A stretch of 64,000 nucleotides of DNA from Bdellovibrionia bacterium (GCA_030427965.1 JAUICD010000010.1:1-64000), one strand, 5' to 3'. Shown: positions 33,994 through 43,408, counted from the first letter of the stretch. Notes: generated by a model from the letters alone, not told the origin. A program made the numbers and translations.

Positions 33994-34533
33994 ATGGAGA
34001 ACTGGATAACAGTAGCTAAAATTAGAGATGCTCATGGGTTAAAGGGTGAGCTTTTTGTAGTCCCACTTTCCAAGACGGCAGAGTGGATGGAGGGGCTTGA
34101 TTCTCTGCAGATCGTTTTAAAAACACAGAATGAATCAGGTGAAACACAAGAAAGTGTGACAGATCATCAAATCACACGAAGCAAGCCCCATAAAGTAGGT
34201 TTGATCGTAAAACTTGTAGGTGTTGAGGACAGAAATGAGGCCGAGCGTTTGAGGGGCGCGCGTATCCGAATTCAAGAAGATCATTTACGTACAAACCCTG
34301 GTGAAAACTTTTATCTCAAAGAAATTGAAGGGTTTGAGATTCAAACGGCAAAAGAAGGAGTGATTGGTAAAATCGTCGCATTTTCCTCTAACGGTCCCCA
34401 AGACCTTTTGGTCGTTGAGCAAAGCAATGAAAACAAAGTTGAAATTCCTCTTGTGGATGATTTTATCGAAGAGATTTTATGGGAGAAAAGGATTATTCAA
34501 ATGAATCTCCCTGAAGGTATCTTGGAGGTTTGA
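33994..34533 (+). CDS. rimM: Ribosome maturation factor RimM
   Basis: About 179 residues. RimM helps 30S head maturation, binding S19. It opens WITVAKIRDAHGLKGELFVVP (quoted in part: KIRDAHGLKGELFV), has LVGVEDRNEAERLRGARI and a C-terminal PRC barrel (VEIPLVDDFIEEI). ATG 33994 is preferred, with AAAGGTGA upstream; a GTG at 33961 would lie inside the hairpin stem. Four bases separate it from trmD. Confidence 0.94.
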   Translation: MENWITVAKIRDAHGLKGELFVVPLSKTAEWMEGLDSLQIVLKTQNESGETQESVTDHQITRSKPHKVGLIVKLVGVEDRNEAERLRGARIRIQEDHLRTNPGENFYLKEIEGFEIQTAKEGVIGKIVAFSSNGPQDLLVVEQSNENKVEIPLVDDFIEEILWEKRIIQMNLPEGILEV

Positions 34534-34536
34534 ACA

Positions 34537-35313
34537 ATGCGTTTTGATGTGGTGACTCTTTTTCCTGAAATTTTTGAAAGTGCTCTTTCAAAAGGGATTG
34601 TTGGACAAAATATTTCTGATGAGAATGTAGAACTAAAGCTTATCAATTTGAGAAATTTTTCAGAAACAAAATACAAACATGTCGATGATCGCCCATTTGG
34701 TGGTGGAGATGGAATGATACTTTCAGCAGGTCCACTGACACGCGCGATTCGCTCTGTAGACAAAGTCAGTGAGAAGCGCAAGGTTGTGTACTTATCCCCT
34801 CAGGGGAGAAAGCTCAGTGATAGGTATGCACGTGAGCTTTCCGAATTGGATCAATTGGTTTTGATTTGTGGGCGTTATGGTGGGGTGGATGAAAGAGTTA
34901 TCGCCAGTGAAGTGGACGAAGAGCTCTCTATTGGGGATTATGTTTTGTCTGGTGGAGAATACGGTGCCTTGGTTGTAATAGACGTGATTGCTCGACTTCT
35001 TCCTGGTGTGCTGGGGAACGAGGACTCTAGGGATTTTGATACTTTCTCTGATGGTTTGCTTGAAGCTCCTCAGTTTACAAGGCCTCGGGTATTTGAAGGC
35101 TCTGAAGTGCCAAGTTCACTACTTAATGGAAATCATAAAGAGATTGAGGATTGGCGGTTTTTACTATCTGTTTTGCGGACATCCTTTCGACGCCCAGATT
35201 TGATAGAGAAGTCGAGTTTAACCGAATTGGACATAAAGAGATCTATGGATTTTTACGCTTCCCTTTCTTATTTAGAGCGACGTGAATTGGGCTTACCTGA
35301 AGAGATCTGTTGA
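34537..35313 (+). CDS. trmD: tRNA (guanine-37-N1) methyltransferase
   Basis: A 258-residue TrmD, the SPOUT-fold enzyme making m1G37 next to the anticodon to prevent frameshifting. Motifs: RFDVVTLFPEIFE, DDRPFGGGDGM, YLSPQGRKLSD, LICGRYGGVDERV and SIGDYVLSGGE (the trefoil-knot AdoMet site), then the C-terminal helical domain. Stop overlaps the next gene's frame. Confidence 0.97.
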   Translation: MRFDVVTLFPEIFESALSKGIVGQNISDENVELKLINLRNFSETKYKHVDDRPFGGGDGMILSAGPLTRAIRSVDKVSEKRKVVYLSPQGRKLSDRYARELSELDQLVLICGRYGGVDERVIASEVDEELSIGDYVLSGGEYGALVVIDVIARLLPGVLGNEDSRDFDTFSDGLLEAPQFTRPRVFEGSEVPSSLLNGNHKEIEDWRFLLSVLRTSFRRPDLIEKSSLTELDIKRSMDFYASLSYLERRELGLPEEIC

Positions 35314-35315
35314 AA

Positions 35316-35861
35316 ATGCATCCTTTGGCTGTTGTGCTTGTTCATCACCCTGTAAAAGACAAAGTCGGAGATATGATTGCGACTAACATTACGAATTTGG
35401 ACATTCATGATATCGCAAGAGTGGCTCGGGTTTATGGTGTAGAAAAATATTTCATTGTTCACCCAAGGATGGATCAACTCACCTTTGTTCATCGAATATT
35501 GGATCACTGGCGAGTGGGTTATGGGGCAAGTTACAATAGCAAACGCAAAATGGCTCTTGAGCCTGTGGAGACAGCCAAATCCCTAGGTGAAGTGAAAAGA
35601 GTCTTTTACCCAGAGGCTGTGTTTATAGCGACTTCTGCAAGCAAGAGTGACACAGGGGTGACCTACTCAGAGATTCGTGAATTATTGAAGAATCAGCCTG
35701 TCGTATTGGTATTTGGGACAGGCTATGGTCTTCATGAAGATCTTTTAGCTGAATGTGATGGTATATTGGAGCCAATAGTGGGGGCGAGCGAAGATGATTA
35801 CAGACATCTTTCGGTGAGGTCGGCGGTGAGCATCAGTCTTGACCGCGTGTGCCGACCGTGA
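35316..35861 (+). CDS. SAM-dependent RNA methyltransferase, Methyltrn_RNA_4 type
   Basis: About 181 residues; matches the TrmD-associated RNA methyltransferase family (PF09936 type) often found between trmD and rplS in this part of the bacterial tree. Visible blocks are VLVHHPVKDKVGDMIATNIT, LDIHDIARVARVYGV, LVFGTGYGLHEDLL and HLSVRSAVSISLDR, a SPOUT-type knot. The RNA target is not known to me. The frame begins at TTG 35310 overlapping the trmD stop; ATG 35316 is equally plausible, with GAAGAGA upstream. Confidence 0.88.
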   Translation: MHPLAVVLVHHPVKDKVGDMIATNITNLDIHDIARVARVYGVEKYFIVHPRMDQLTFVHRILDHWRVGYGASYNSKRKMALEPVETAKSLGEVKRVFYPEAVFIATSASKSDTGVTYSEIRELLKNQPVVLVFGTGYGLHEDLLAECDGILEPIVGASEDDYRHLSVRSAVSISLDRVCRP

Positions 35862-35891
35862 TACCTAAGCCATTGTTTAAGGGAGTCCATC

Positions 35892-36296
35892 ATGCAGGAT
35901 ATTGTGCGCCGCATTGCAAGTCAAAAAACGAGTTCAAACGTCAAAGTCAATTTTAAGACGGGTGACACCGTTGAAGTTCACGTTCGAGTTAAAGAGGGTG
36001 AAAAAGAAAGAATTCAGATTTTCAAAGGACTCGTTATAAAGGTTCAAGGCTCTGGATCAGGCAGATCCTTTACAGTGAGAAAAATGTCAGATGGTGTTGG
36101 GGTTGAGAGGACTTTCCCTTTTACAAGCCCTGCAGTTGAAAAAGTCAGACTTATTTCTCATGGAACAGTAAGACGATCACGTCTTTATTACATTCGCAAC
36201 CGACGTGGTAAATCAGCCCGTATTGCGTTTGAGCTAGCTCGTGATCCAGATGGTAAGGCTGCAGAAAAAGCTAAGCCAGTAGCTTCCAAAGAATAA
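35892..36296 (+). CDS. rplS: Ribosomal protein L19
   Basis: A 134-residue L19, which lies at the 30S-50S interface. Core motifs: FKTGDTVEVHVRVKEGEKER, FKGLVIKVQGSGSGRSFTVR, GVGVERTFPFTSPAVEKV and SRLYYIRNRRGKSARI. The C-terminal tail (residues 115-134, rich in Lys and Ala) extends a little beyond the usual end. Confidence 0.97.
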   Translation: MQDIVRRIASQKTSSNVKVNFKTGDTVEVHVRVKEGEKERIQIFKGLVIKVQGSGSGRSFTVRKMSDGVGVERTFPFTSPAVEKVRLISHGTVRRSRLYYIRNRRGKSARIAFELARDPDGKAAEKAKPVASKE

Positions 36297-36301
36297 TCTA
36301 A

Positions 36302-36910
36302 ATGAAAGAAGCCTACCACGCATTTGACTGGCAAACTTGTCAGCCTTTGCCTGTTATTGGCGTTGATGAGGTGGGGCGTGGTTGTCTGGCCGGCCCCGTG
36401 TATGCAGCAGCCGTTATATTGGATGAAACCAAAGATTATTCTGAGTATACAGATTCTAAAAAACTGACTCCTGTCCGTCGAAAAAAAATGTCAGAGCAAA
36501 TTTTAAGAGACCACCGAGTTGGAATTGGCTTTGCAAATCGAGAAGAGATAGATCGCTTAAACATTTTACGAGCGGCACTTCTTGCAATGAAAAGAGCAGT
36601 TGAGGAATTGGGTGAAAGTTACGGACATATTATTGTTGATGGAAACTTTGCAATTCCAGGAATACATTCTGGCTTTAAACAAACTCCACTTGTCAAAGGG
36701 GACTTGAGAGCAATGCCAGTGGCGGCGGCCTCTATTGTTGCCAAAGTTGTTCGAGATGAATGGATGATGGAGCTATCAAATCGTTTTCCGGAGTATGGAT
36801 TTGAGAAACATAAAGGGTATTCGACAAAACTTCATAAAGAATCGATCTCTCGTATCGGCCCCTGTGAAGAACATCGACGAACCTTCTCTGGGGTCAAGGA
36901 ATTCCTATAA
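36302..36910 (+). CDS. rnhB: Ribonuclease HII
   Basis: A 202-residue RNase HII, which removes RNA from RNA-DNA hybrids and single ribonucleotides from DNA. Active-site motif GVDEVGRGCLAGPV near residue 21, then YTDSKKLTPVRR, IIVDGNFAIPG, KGDLRAMPVAAASIVAKV and EKHKGYSTKLHKE. It follows rplS by five bases and its 3' end overlaps the YraN-family gene. Confidence 0.96.
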   Translation: MKEAYHAFDWQTCQPLPVIGVDEVGRGCLAGPVYAAAVILDETKDYSEYTDSKKLTPVRRKKMSEQILRDHRVGIGFANREEIDRLNILRAALLAMKRAVEELGESYGHIIVDGNFAIPGIHSGFKQTPLVKGDLRAMPVAAASIVAKVVRDEWMMELSNRFPEYGFEKHKGYSTKLHKESISRIGPCEEHRRTFSGVKEFL

Positions 36911-37220
36911 GTCCAAAAAATCTGTGTCACAGGCGATAGCTCACTATAAATCAAAGGGTTGGAGTTTTTTTAAAAGCGAGTGGAACACTCCTTTTGGAGA
37001 ATTGGATCTTGTTTTTCAAAAAGCATCAACGCTTCTTATTGTTGAAGTTAAGGCTGTTGAGAGTATTGAGTTTCTAGAACGCTATTTCCAAAGCGGACAA
37101 TTTGAAAGACAGAAAAGAATTTTATCTTGGTTGAATGAGTTCAAGCACGATGTGGAATTTGAGCTTTTTGTTTTAGAAAATGGAAAACACGAATTTCAGT
37201 TTTCAGATTTTGAGTGGTAA
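36864..37220 (+). CDS. YraN/UPF0102-family nuclease-like protein
   Basis: A predicted restriction-endonuclease-fold protein of the UPF0102 family, which conventionally follows rnhB. The core is AIAHYKSKGWSFFKSEWNTP, GELDLVFQ and LLIVEVKAVES, matching the D...E-x-K active-site pattern. The start is uncertain: the frame is open back to an ATG at 36795 deep inside rnhB; GTG 36864 or GTG 36924 would reduce the overlap, and 36864 is used here. The family role is thought to be in DNA processing but is not established. Confidence 0.8.
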   Translation: MKNIDEPSLGSRNSYKSKKSVSQAIAHYKSKGWSFFKSEWNTPFGELDLVFQKASTLLIVEVKAVESIEFLERYFQSGQFERQKRILSWLNEFKHDVEFELFVLENGKHEFQFSDFEW

Positions 37221-37230
37221 AAAACTCAAA
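37209..37230 (+). terminator. Inverted repeat straddling the YraN-family stop codon
   Basis: Seven-base arms TTTGAGT (37209-37215) and ACTCAAA (37224-37230) with an eight-base loop that contains the TAA stop. It marks the end of the ffh-to-yraN cluster; no T tract follows. Confidence 0.4.
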
Positions 37231-37292
37231 CTGACCTATAACAGTGTTGATCTTTGATAACCATAGGCTTCTCAAATACTTAAAAACTGGTT

Positions 37293-37748
37293 TTAAAATG
37301 TGTACAGCTGAACTTGCATCTGAACGCCTTGGATAGTCCCACTTTGTGTGAAGAGCGGGCCTATCGTGGGGCGAAAATGATGAGCTTCTTCATCATTGTA
37401 GACATCTTCTTGATCAGGAAGAGCGTCTGGAGATGGCTCTTCCTCTTCAACAGGAATTTCAGGGTCAACAACTTCGCCCTCACCTGGGACGAAATATACA
37501 ATATAAGACCCTAGAAGTATTCCTGCGTAAAGTCCAAGAGAAGCGCCGACAGCAATAGATTTTAGATGTTCGCCAGGTTGCTCTCGAAATGCCAGTGTGG
37601 CAGCGCCAACAAGAGATCCTGCTAAAACTCCATAAGTACAACTCATTAAAAACTCTCGGAGAGGTTCTGCGGTGGATTTGTGTGGAACGACGAGCACAAC
37701 TGTCATAATTAGCGTAACCAGGATGTATCTCAGTCGTGAGCGCTTCAT
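37293..37748 (-). CDS. Small membrane protein of unknown function
   Basis: A 151-residue protein with a signal-like first helix (YILVTLIMTVVLVVP), then LREFLMSCTYGVLAGSLVGAATLAF and GASLGLYAGILLGSYIVYF, two glycine-rich membrane helices, followed by a very acidic linker (residues 90-115, many Glu and Pro) and a short C-terminal beta-like end (IQGVQMQVQLYTF). The glycine-zipper-like helices suggest an outer- or inner-membrane anchored lipoprotein-like role, but no family is recognised. It is convergent with the yraN-type gene and 71 bases downstream of lptD on the same strand. Confidence 0.65.
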   Translation of the reverse strand: MKRSRLRYILVTLIMTVVLVVPHKSTAEPLREFLMSCTYGVLAGSLVGAATLAFREQPGEHLKSIAVGASLGLYAGILLGSYIVYFVPGEGEVVDPEIPVEEEEPSPDALPDQEDVYNDEEAHHFRPTIGPLFTQSGTIQGVQMQVQLYTF

Positions 37749-37819
37749 ATCTTAAGTCTTCAAGGTTCAAGTGAAATTGTCAATAAAAGGTCTTTATTTT
37801 AAGAGATCGTCCTTTTTTC

Positions 37820-40069
37820 TCAGCCCCCGAATGAGGTTTCAGATTTTCCATCAAAGAGAAAGAGAATTTCAAATCCAAAAGAAGAGGAGGCTCCAACCTC
37901 CTGTCTGTGCGAGAAGTCAAAGGCCCAGCAGTTTCCAGGTGGTTTGAGCCGAAGTCGATATTTATAGGAACGAACTTTTTCAGTTAAAATAGAGTAGGTG
38001 ATTCCACCATCTAAGGAAAAAAAGTTGGAAATGACCCCAGCTCGAAAAGTCATGTCTTGTACGCGTTGAACTGTTTGAATTCCGTCATTGTCTTGCAAAT
38101 TGAAGTCCTGCAAATACTCAAGTTCAACGTAATCGCCAAAATCTCCAGAAGCTCTCAAGCGAGAAGAGACGGTGGCTTCATTTTGGTAGGGAAAGTACTT
38201 TAAAACTGTGTGAGTGTTGAAGTTATCGAGTCGAATATTTAGTAAACTGACAAGTTCTGACCATGGTTGTTTGGGAGAATCTGTTTCTCTATAAGCTTCA
38301 TAGAAGTCATAGGATTGTGAAATGTGAAAGTTGATGATTCTTTGATACTCACCACTAGTGCCATTCCAACGTCTTCGAACAATGTTATTATTCAGTGCAA
38401 AAGTCACAATGTTGCTATCTGTAAGGCGGTCTTTGTAGTCAAATTGAAGTTTGTCACCGTCAACAAGGGGTTGATTTTGTTTAAAGAAAAGTTCTTCATC
38501 TGTTTCTTTAAAAAACGGGTGTTCTTCTGTAGATCTCCAAGGGATATTGGAGTAGCTAATAATAGGTTGAATTTCGTGCCGATATCTTGTGTCTTTTAAT
38601 TCCTTTCCACCATATATGGCACTCAATCGTGTTCGAGCATCCAGTTGAGTTCGTAAAAAACGTCGCTCTGTGGTTGGGTCGACTCCATCTTTGAATTGGT
38701 ATCTCATCTCCTGATAGGAAACAGAAGGGATAAGTTCAATTCGATTTCCTAGATTAAAAGGAGTTGAAAGCCTGGGAGTCACAATAATTCTTTGTCCAGT
38801 TCGGTAGTCATCGACATCCTCATTGAATTCGGTGCCATCTGATGTGTCATTGTCGTCAAAAGAGTTTTCTCGACGAGCAAAATTGATGTAGTTGAACGAA
38901 AGGTCTGCAAAAATGGGAGTGTCTCCAAGGCGACTTGGTACTAGTACGCTTCGGATTTCAGGATACCTATGTACAGAATTGGAATTGTCGTGAATAGGGC
39001 TTGATTCCAAAAGACTATGGTAGAGAGAGGCATCCACGCTGGAGTGGGTACTTTCAGTGTTCTTTGCAAACGAGACTCGGTTCTCTAAAGCAGGGTCACC
39101 GTGACCTGGCATTTCATTTGGGAAATCTTTTGGAAAGAGAGTGTCACTGACCAAATTGATATCGATGTCATTGAAATATCCGTTTGGAAGCTCATAGTGG
39201 TGACCATATCTGAAATGATATCGCCCAAGTGGCTCGTCGACTTCGGGGCGTCTTAGTCGAATCCTTTCCTCATTGCTAGCAGCGTATCGGTCTTTCATAT
39301 AAGAGGTGTCAAATTCTCCGCCACTTTCTTCGCTCAAAAGATATCTGTAATTGAGAAGTCCTTTGGCGCCACGTTTTTCGTAATTAGTTAGAGCAATTGT
39401 TGCATCTTGATTGTCAGAGATGGCCCAAAAAAACTCTTCAGTGATAGAAAAACCACTTGTCCCGTCTACTTCAAATTTCGGGAATAAGAACCCTGTTTGA
39501 CGTTTACTCTTTAGAGGAACAACAAGATAGGGAAGCCAAAAAACTGGAATTCCAGCAATTTTCAATGTAGAGCTCTTAATATGGGCGTATCCTCCGATTT
39601 CCGCATTGATTTTAGAGCCTGAAAAACTCCAGGCGGGAGGACATGTGGAGCATGCCGTGTAGTATCCATCCTCTGCTTCAAAAGTGGTTTTGCTTGTGCG
39701 GTTGACAACTTTACCTTGAAATGCAATTTGCCCAACTAGCACAAACCCATTTTTGATGGAACCAGTTTCTTCTGCGTAATTGAGGAAAATCTCATCACCT
39801 TCCATATATATTTCAGTTCCAATAAGTTTGACATTGCCTCTAGCGACAACTTTTTTTTCTTTGAGATAAATGATAGCTTCATCGCAGGTGAGTGTTTCAT
39901 CTTTGAAGGTTGCGCTTACATTTTTTGTAAGTGCAATGGTTCCTTCTTTTAGATTTCGTTTCATGTTGTCCGCACTTAAGGAGAGCTCACCATCTGGGGT
40001 TGCAAATTGTGAGAAGCTCACAGAGTGATAAAAAAATATAAAAAGTAGAGAAATAATTTTACCAATCAC
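37820..40069 (-). CDS. lptD: LPS-assembly protein LptD
   Basis: A 749-residue outer-membrane protein that inserts lipopolysaccharide into the outer leaflet with LptE. It has a signal peptide (to about residue 20), an N-terminal OstA/LptA-like beta-jellyroll (LSADNMKRNLKEGTIALTKN; TCDEAIIYLKEKKVVARGNV; YMEGDEIFLNYAEETGSI), then the LptD barrel (PAWSFSGSKINAEIGGYA; IPVFWLPYLVVPLKSKRQTG; FPKFEVDGTSGFSITEEFFW). CTACSTCPPAW holds a cysteine pair. It starts with GTG in a four-base overlap (GTGA) with the CHASE2 gene, so the two are translationally coupled. Confidence 0.94.
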   Translation of the reverse strand: MIGKIISLLFIFFYHSVSFSQFATPDGELSLSADNMKRNLKEGTIALTKNVSATFKDETLTCDEAIIYLKEKKVVARGNVKLIGTEIYMEGDEIFLNYAEETGSIKNGFVLVGQIAFQGKVVNRTSKTTFEAEDGYYTACSTCPPAWSFSGSKINAEIGGYAHIKSSTLKIAGIPVFWLPYLVVPLKSKRQTGFLFPKFEVDGTSGFSITEEFFWAISDNQDATIALTNYEKRGAKGLLNYRYLLSEESGGEFDTSYMKDRYAASNEERIRLRRPEVDEPLGRYHFRYGHHYELPNGYFNDIDINLVSDTLFPKDFPNEMPGHGDPALENRVSFAKNTESTHSSVDASLYHSLLESSPIHDNSNSVHRYPEIRSVLVPSRLGDTPIFADLSFNYINFARRENSFDDNDTSDGTEFNEDVDDYRTGQRIIVTPRLSTPFNLGNRIELIPSVSYQEMRYQFKDGVDPTTERRFLRTQLDARTRLSAIYGGKELKDTRYRHEIQPIISYSNIPWRSTEEHPFFKETDEELFFKQNQPLVDGDKLQFDYKDRLTDSNIVTFALNNNIVRRRWNGTSGEYQRIINFHISQSYDFYEAYRETDSPKQPWSELVSLLNIRLDNFNTHTVLKYFPYQNEATVSSRLRASGDFGDYVELEYLQDFNLQDNDGIQTVQRVQDMTFRAGVISNFFSLDGGITYSILTEKVRSYKYRLRLKPPGNCWAFDFSHRQEVGASSSFGFEILFLFDGKSETSFGG

Positions 40070-41979
40070 AAGACCAGCTTTTCTGATGAATTTGTACGAT
40101 TGCTCAAATTGGATTGTTTGGGGGTTGGATCTGAAGTTTTTAAACTGAGTGGGTCTTTGAGGTTAAGTCCATTTTTTTGGTTGTGTTTTTTTTCGTGTAC
40201 TTCATTTGATTTTCGAAACCAGGTTAAAATCAAAAATACAAAAAAGACAAGCAGGATGGGAAGTGAGACATTGACAAGAGTTCCATTTTTGTAGAGAAGA
40301 AAAAAGTCGAGTAGATATATGACTGAAGCAAGAAATAGAGAGAGAAGAAAACCATAAAATATGCGAATTTGTGAAAGAAAGCAACTAAAAGTTATTCCAA
40401 TCAATAAAAGAGCAGCAAGCATCCATGGGGCTTCCAAAGTGACATTGTGGGTAAGGAAGTTTTTATCTAAAATATTCCCAATTATATTTGCATGAGCTTC
40501 AAGCTTTAAGAACTTCTTATCAAACGGGGTCTGAATATAGTTTTTTGAATCTCTTAAGCCAATAAGAAATGTTTTATCTCGAATATAACGAGATTTGGAA
40601 ATGCTCATTTGTTCAATGCGACCGTTTAAAAGTTTTGTTATTTCAGATTTATCAGATTCATTAAAAAGTTCTGAAGCTCTCATATGAGGGTAGGTGTAGC
40701 TGGGGCCAGAGAAGTTGATATAAAGATTCCCTCTTGAATCTGTTGGTATTGGAGTGGTGTTCTCACCTGTGTCGAGATTTGTGAGAGACAAAGTTGAAAT
40801 GAACTTATTTCCAGTGATGGTGTGTTGTTCCATCACGACAGAAGAACCGAGTTGTTCTTTGAGCATTGCAGTTTTAAGAGCTAAAGAAGGGAGAAAGAGC
40901 TCTCCCCACCGAACGACAAGTGGGACTTTACGAGTGATTCCATCTGAATCCTTTGGGATATTGAAAAATGCACTAAATTTTGTTCCTTGACTGATAATTC
41001 CAGTATTGACCACCCAGTTTCCAGTATAGGGAACTAAGTTTTTAGGCACAGAATTTTTAAAATCATCTATGAACTTATTTGGAGATATTTCTTTTAAGCT
41101 GGAATCGCTTTCTTGAATTGAGCCCCATGTGTCTTTAAGGATTTGAATGAGAGGGTCTGAATTGGATGTCAGCCATTGGGAACAAAACTCTTCCTGAGAC
41201 TTTAAAATGGCCCTCTGGGTTTTGTTTCTTCTCGACCAGCGATTTTCAGAGGAATAGCGCTCTTTGATGGAATCTTCAATTTGAGTCAGTTCTTGTTCAA
41301 ATAAAGAGTATAGAAATTCAGGTGGATTTATAGGATAGTTATCTACAGAAACAAGGTGGCGTTGATCGTTTTCTAGTACAAGATAATTGGGATCATTGAG
41401 AGTAATGGTTTGTTGGCAAATTTCCTGATAAGGGTATAATTGAGATGAACTCTCTTTCCAAGCCCCAGCCATAATCAAGCTTTCACTGTGGCGTTCAATG
41501 GCTCGTGAAAACTGAATGTCTGTATTGAGTTTTCGTATTGCGCGGTTGATAAGCCCTAGGCTTTCTGTATCAGATGTTTGCCCACGGAGGTATTCTAGGT
41601 ATTTGAGTGCTTCTGCATTTTCAGATCCTGAAAAAAGGATATCAAAGCCGATGATATTTGCACCATAGGCCATTAGGCGCTCCACTATGTCTGCCATTCG
41701 GCTTCGAGACCAGGGCCATTTGCCAATATTGTCAGTGGCTTCGGAGTCAATTACGAGTAGGACAATAGAGTTATTGGGAGATGTAGGGCCTTTTGTTTGC
41801 ATCTTGAAGTCAGAAAGTACGTGATGGATTCTTTCTAGAATCCTGGGACTGTCTTGAGGAGTTAGATTGTAATACTGGACTGAGACAAAGAGAGAAAAAA
41901 TAAGGGTTGTTAAAATGCCGATTTTGAATGGAGTAAGGTTGGCGAAAACCTTTCCTAGCTTTTTGATCGATTCAGGCAT
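40066..41979 (-). CDS. CHASE2-domain membrane protein without an output domain
   Basis: A 637-residue protein. After an N-terminal helix (IGILTTLIFSLFVSVQYY) the extracytoplasmic part is a CHASE2 domain: IVLLVIDSEATDNIGKWPWSRSR, ANIIGFDILFSGSEN, and near residue 310-480 FSAFFNIPKDSDGITRKVPLV, RGNLYINFSGP and RYIRDKTFLIGL. Three membrane helices follow (about residues 525-600). CHASE2 proteins normally continue into a cyclase, kinase or GGDEF domain; here only a charged 50-residue tail is left. It directly precedes lptD with coupled translation, hinting at an envelope role. GGAAG lies just upstream of the ATG. Confidence 0.85.
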   Translation of the reverse strand: MPESIKKLGKVFANLTPFKIGILTTLIFSLFVSVQYYNLTPQDSPRILERIHHVLSDFKMQTKGPTSPNNSIVLLVIDSEATDNIGKWPWSRSRMADIVERLMAYGANIIGFDILFSGSENAEALKYLEYLRGQTSDTESLGLINRAIRKLNTDIQFSRAIERHSESLIMAGAWKESSSQLYPYQEICQQTITLNDPNYLVLENDQRHLVSVDNYPINPPEFLYSLFEQELTQIEDSIKERYSSENRWSRRNKTQRAILKSQEEFCSQWLTSNSDPLIQILKDTWGSIQESDSSLKEISPNKFIDDFKNSVPKNLVPYTGNWVVNTGIISQGTKFSAFFNIPKDSDGITRKVPLVVRWGELFLPSLALKTAMLKEQLGSSVVMEQHTITGNKFISTLSLTNLDTGENTTPIPTDSRGNLYINFSGPSYTYPHMRASELFNESDKSEITKLLNGRIEQMSISKSRYIRDKTFLIGLRDSKNYIQTPFDKKFLKLEAHANIIGNILDKNFLTHNVTLEAPWMLAALLLIGITFSCFLSQIRIFYGFLLSLFLASVIYLLDFFLLYKNGTLVNVSLPILLVFFVFLILTWFRKSNEVHEKKHNQKNGLNLKDPLSLKTSDPTPKQSNLSNRTNSSEKLVL

Positions 41980-42058
41980 TTGTCTTCCAAGCTGTTGTAA
42001 ACATATCGATTTTTAATATTTTAGTGCTATTAATAGATTAATGTCATTGATAGAAGAA

Positions 42059-42904
42059 TCAACGGCTTTTCATCTGTTCGATTAAATTATAAATTTCGCT
42101 TCTTGTTAGGGATGTGAGCTCTTTGAGTTCGTTTAGTATATCCTTATTGCTTAGCTGCTGGCTGAGTCGTTTGCCAATGAGTTTCTTAAGATCTTCTTTG
42201 GATAGGCTTTGAGGAGGGGTTCCTTCATAAATGAGGACGAACTCGCCTTTGGGCTTGTTTTTTTTATAATGCTCCAGTGCTGTCGACACAGTGCCATTGA
42301 AATAGCTTTCAAAAGGCTTTGTGAGCTCACGAAAGACTTCAAGCTTTCTGTTGCCAAAGATATCCAAACTGTCTTTCAGGTGTGCTAGAAGTCGGTGTGG
42401 AGATTCAAAGTAAATAAGTCGATAGGGAAGACTGGATACGGATTGAAAGTTTAGCTTTCGTGCGCTCTCTGTTTTTGGTGGAAACCCTAAAAATAATGGA
42501 TGAGGTGAGGGGCCTGAGGATTCGCTGACGCTGAGTGCTGTTGTCAGAGAGCTAACCCCGGGGATAGGGGTGACTTTAAACCCTTCTTTTCTTACAAGTC
42601 GTACAGCTTCAAAGCCAGGGTCTGATATGTTCGGTGTTCCTGCATCTGTCACTAATGCCACGCTCTTTCCTGAATTGAGTTTGTCTAGAATAGACTGTGA
42701 CCCACTTTCTTCATTGTGATCATGATAAGAAATCACCTGTCCACACTCAATTTTCATTTCAGAAGCGAATTGACCGAAGGTACGGGTGTCCTCTGCTGCA
42801 ATACAATCCACAGACTTAAGGGTATTCAAAGCACGTAAGGTGATGTCTTCATTATGACCTATGGGAAGTGCAACAATGTAGAGGGTCGGATTTTCGCTAA
42901 TCAT
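42059..42904 (-). CDS. rsmI: 16S rRNA (cytidine-1402-2'-O) methyltransferase
   Basis: A 281-residue tetrapyrrole-methylase-fold enzyme that 2'-O-methylates C1402 of 16S rRNA. Motifs: LYIVALPIGHNEDITLRAL, CIAAEDTRTFGQF, LVTDAGTPNISDPGF, VTPIPGVSSLTTAL, FLGFPPK and FESPHRLLAHL. Standard length. The C-terminal part is divergent, as usual. Confidence 0.95.
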   Translation of the reverse strand: MISENPTLYIVALPIGHNEDITLRALNTLKSVDCIAAEDTRTFGQFASEMKIECGQVISYHDHNEESGSQSILDKLNSGKSVALVTDAGTPNISDPGFEAVRLVRKEGFKVTPIPGVSSLTTALSVSESSGPSPHPLFLGFPPKTESARKLNFQSVSSLPYRLIYFESPHRLLAHLKDSLDIFGNRKLEVFRELTKPFESYFNGTVSTALEHYKKNKPKGEFVLIYEGTPPQSLSKEDLKKLIGKRLSQQLSNKDILNELKELTSLTRSEIYNLIEQMKSR

Positions 42905-42985
42905 AAGTCTAATTTTTAGCAGATTCGGGGCGGAAAATGAAATGGAATTCTATACTAAATATTGAGAGAGAGGGGAAATTGACCT

Positions 42986-43408
42986 ATGCAAGCAAGAGTT
43001 GAAGTGAACGGAGATGTATCGATCATTCATTTATCTGGGTATTTGGACTTTGAAACCACCCAGTTTTTTGAGTCGACCTGCTTAAGTGGTATTTCCACTG
43101 CCAATGTTATATTTGATTTTTCGGAGTTGAACTTTGTAGGCTCAAGTGGATTGACTCCATTTCTGGAGTCTATTCGATCTTTTGCAGATAAAACCTCAAC
43201 CCCGATTCGTTTTAGTGGTGTGGGAATTGAGTTTCGTCGGCTTATGATGATTGGAGAACTCAGTGGGTATGCGTTCTTTGATAGAGCTGGCGATGCATTA
43301 CAGGCCATTCACGAGCCTTTAGGTCTATCAGAGGCGGTTGAAGGTCCTTCTATTGGTTATCAAATTTCTGATGATTGGATTTCTGGTTCAGGTGAGAGCG
43401 AAAACTGA
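42986..43408 (+). CDS. STAS-domain protein (anti-sigma factor antagonist-like)
   Basis: A 140-residue protein whose first 105 residues are a STAS domain: VSIIHLSGYLDFETTQFF, ANVIFDFSELNFVGSSGLTPFL with the phosphorylatable Ser in VGSSGL, and RRLMMIGELSGYAFF. Such proteins usually switch a partner kinase or phosphatase. The C-terminal 35 residues are extra and acidic. No partner gene is adjacent. GAGAGGGGAAA precedes the ATG. Confidence 0.85.
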   Translation: MQARVEVNGDVSIIHLSGYLDFETTQFFESTCLSGISTANVIFDFSELNFVGSSGLTPFLESIRSFADKTSTPIRFSGVGIEFRRLMMIGELSGYAFFDRAGDALQAIHEPLGLSEAVEGPSIGYQISDDWISGSGESEN

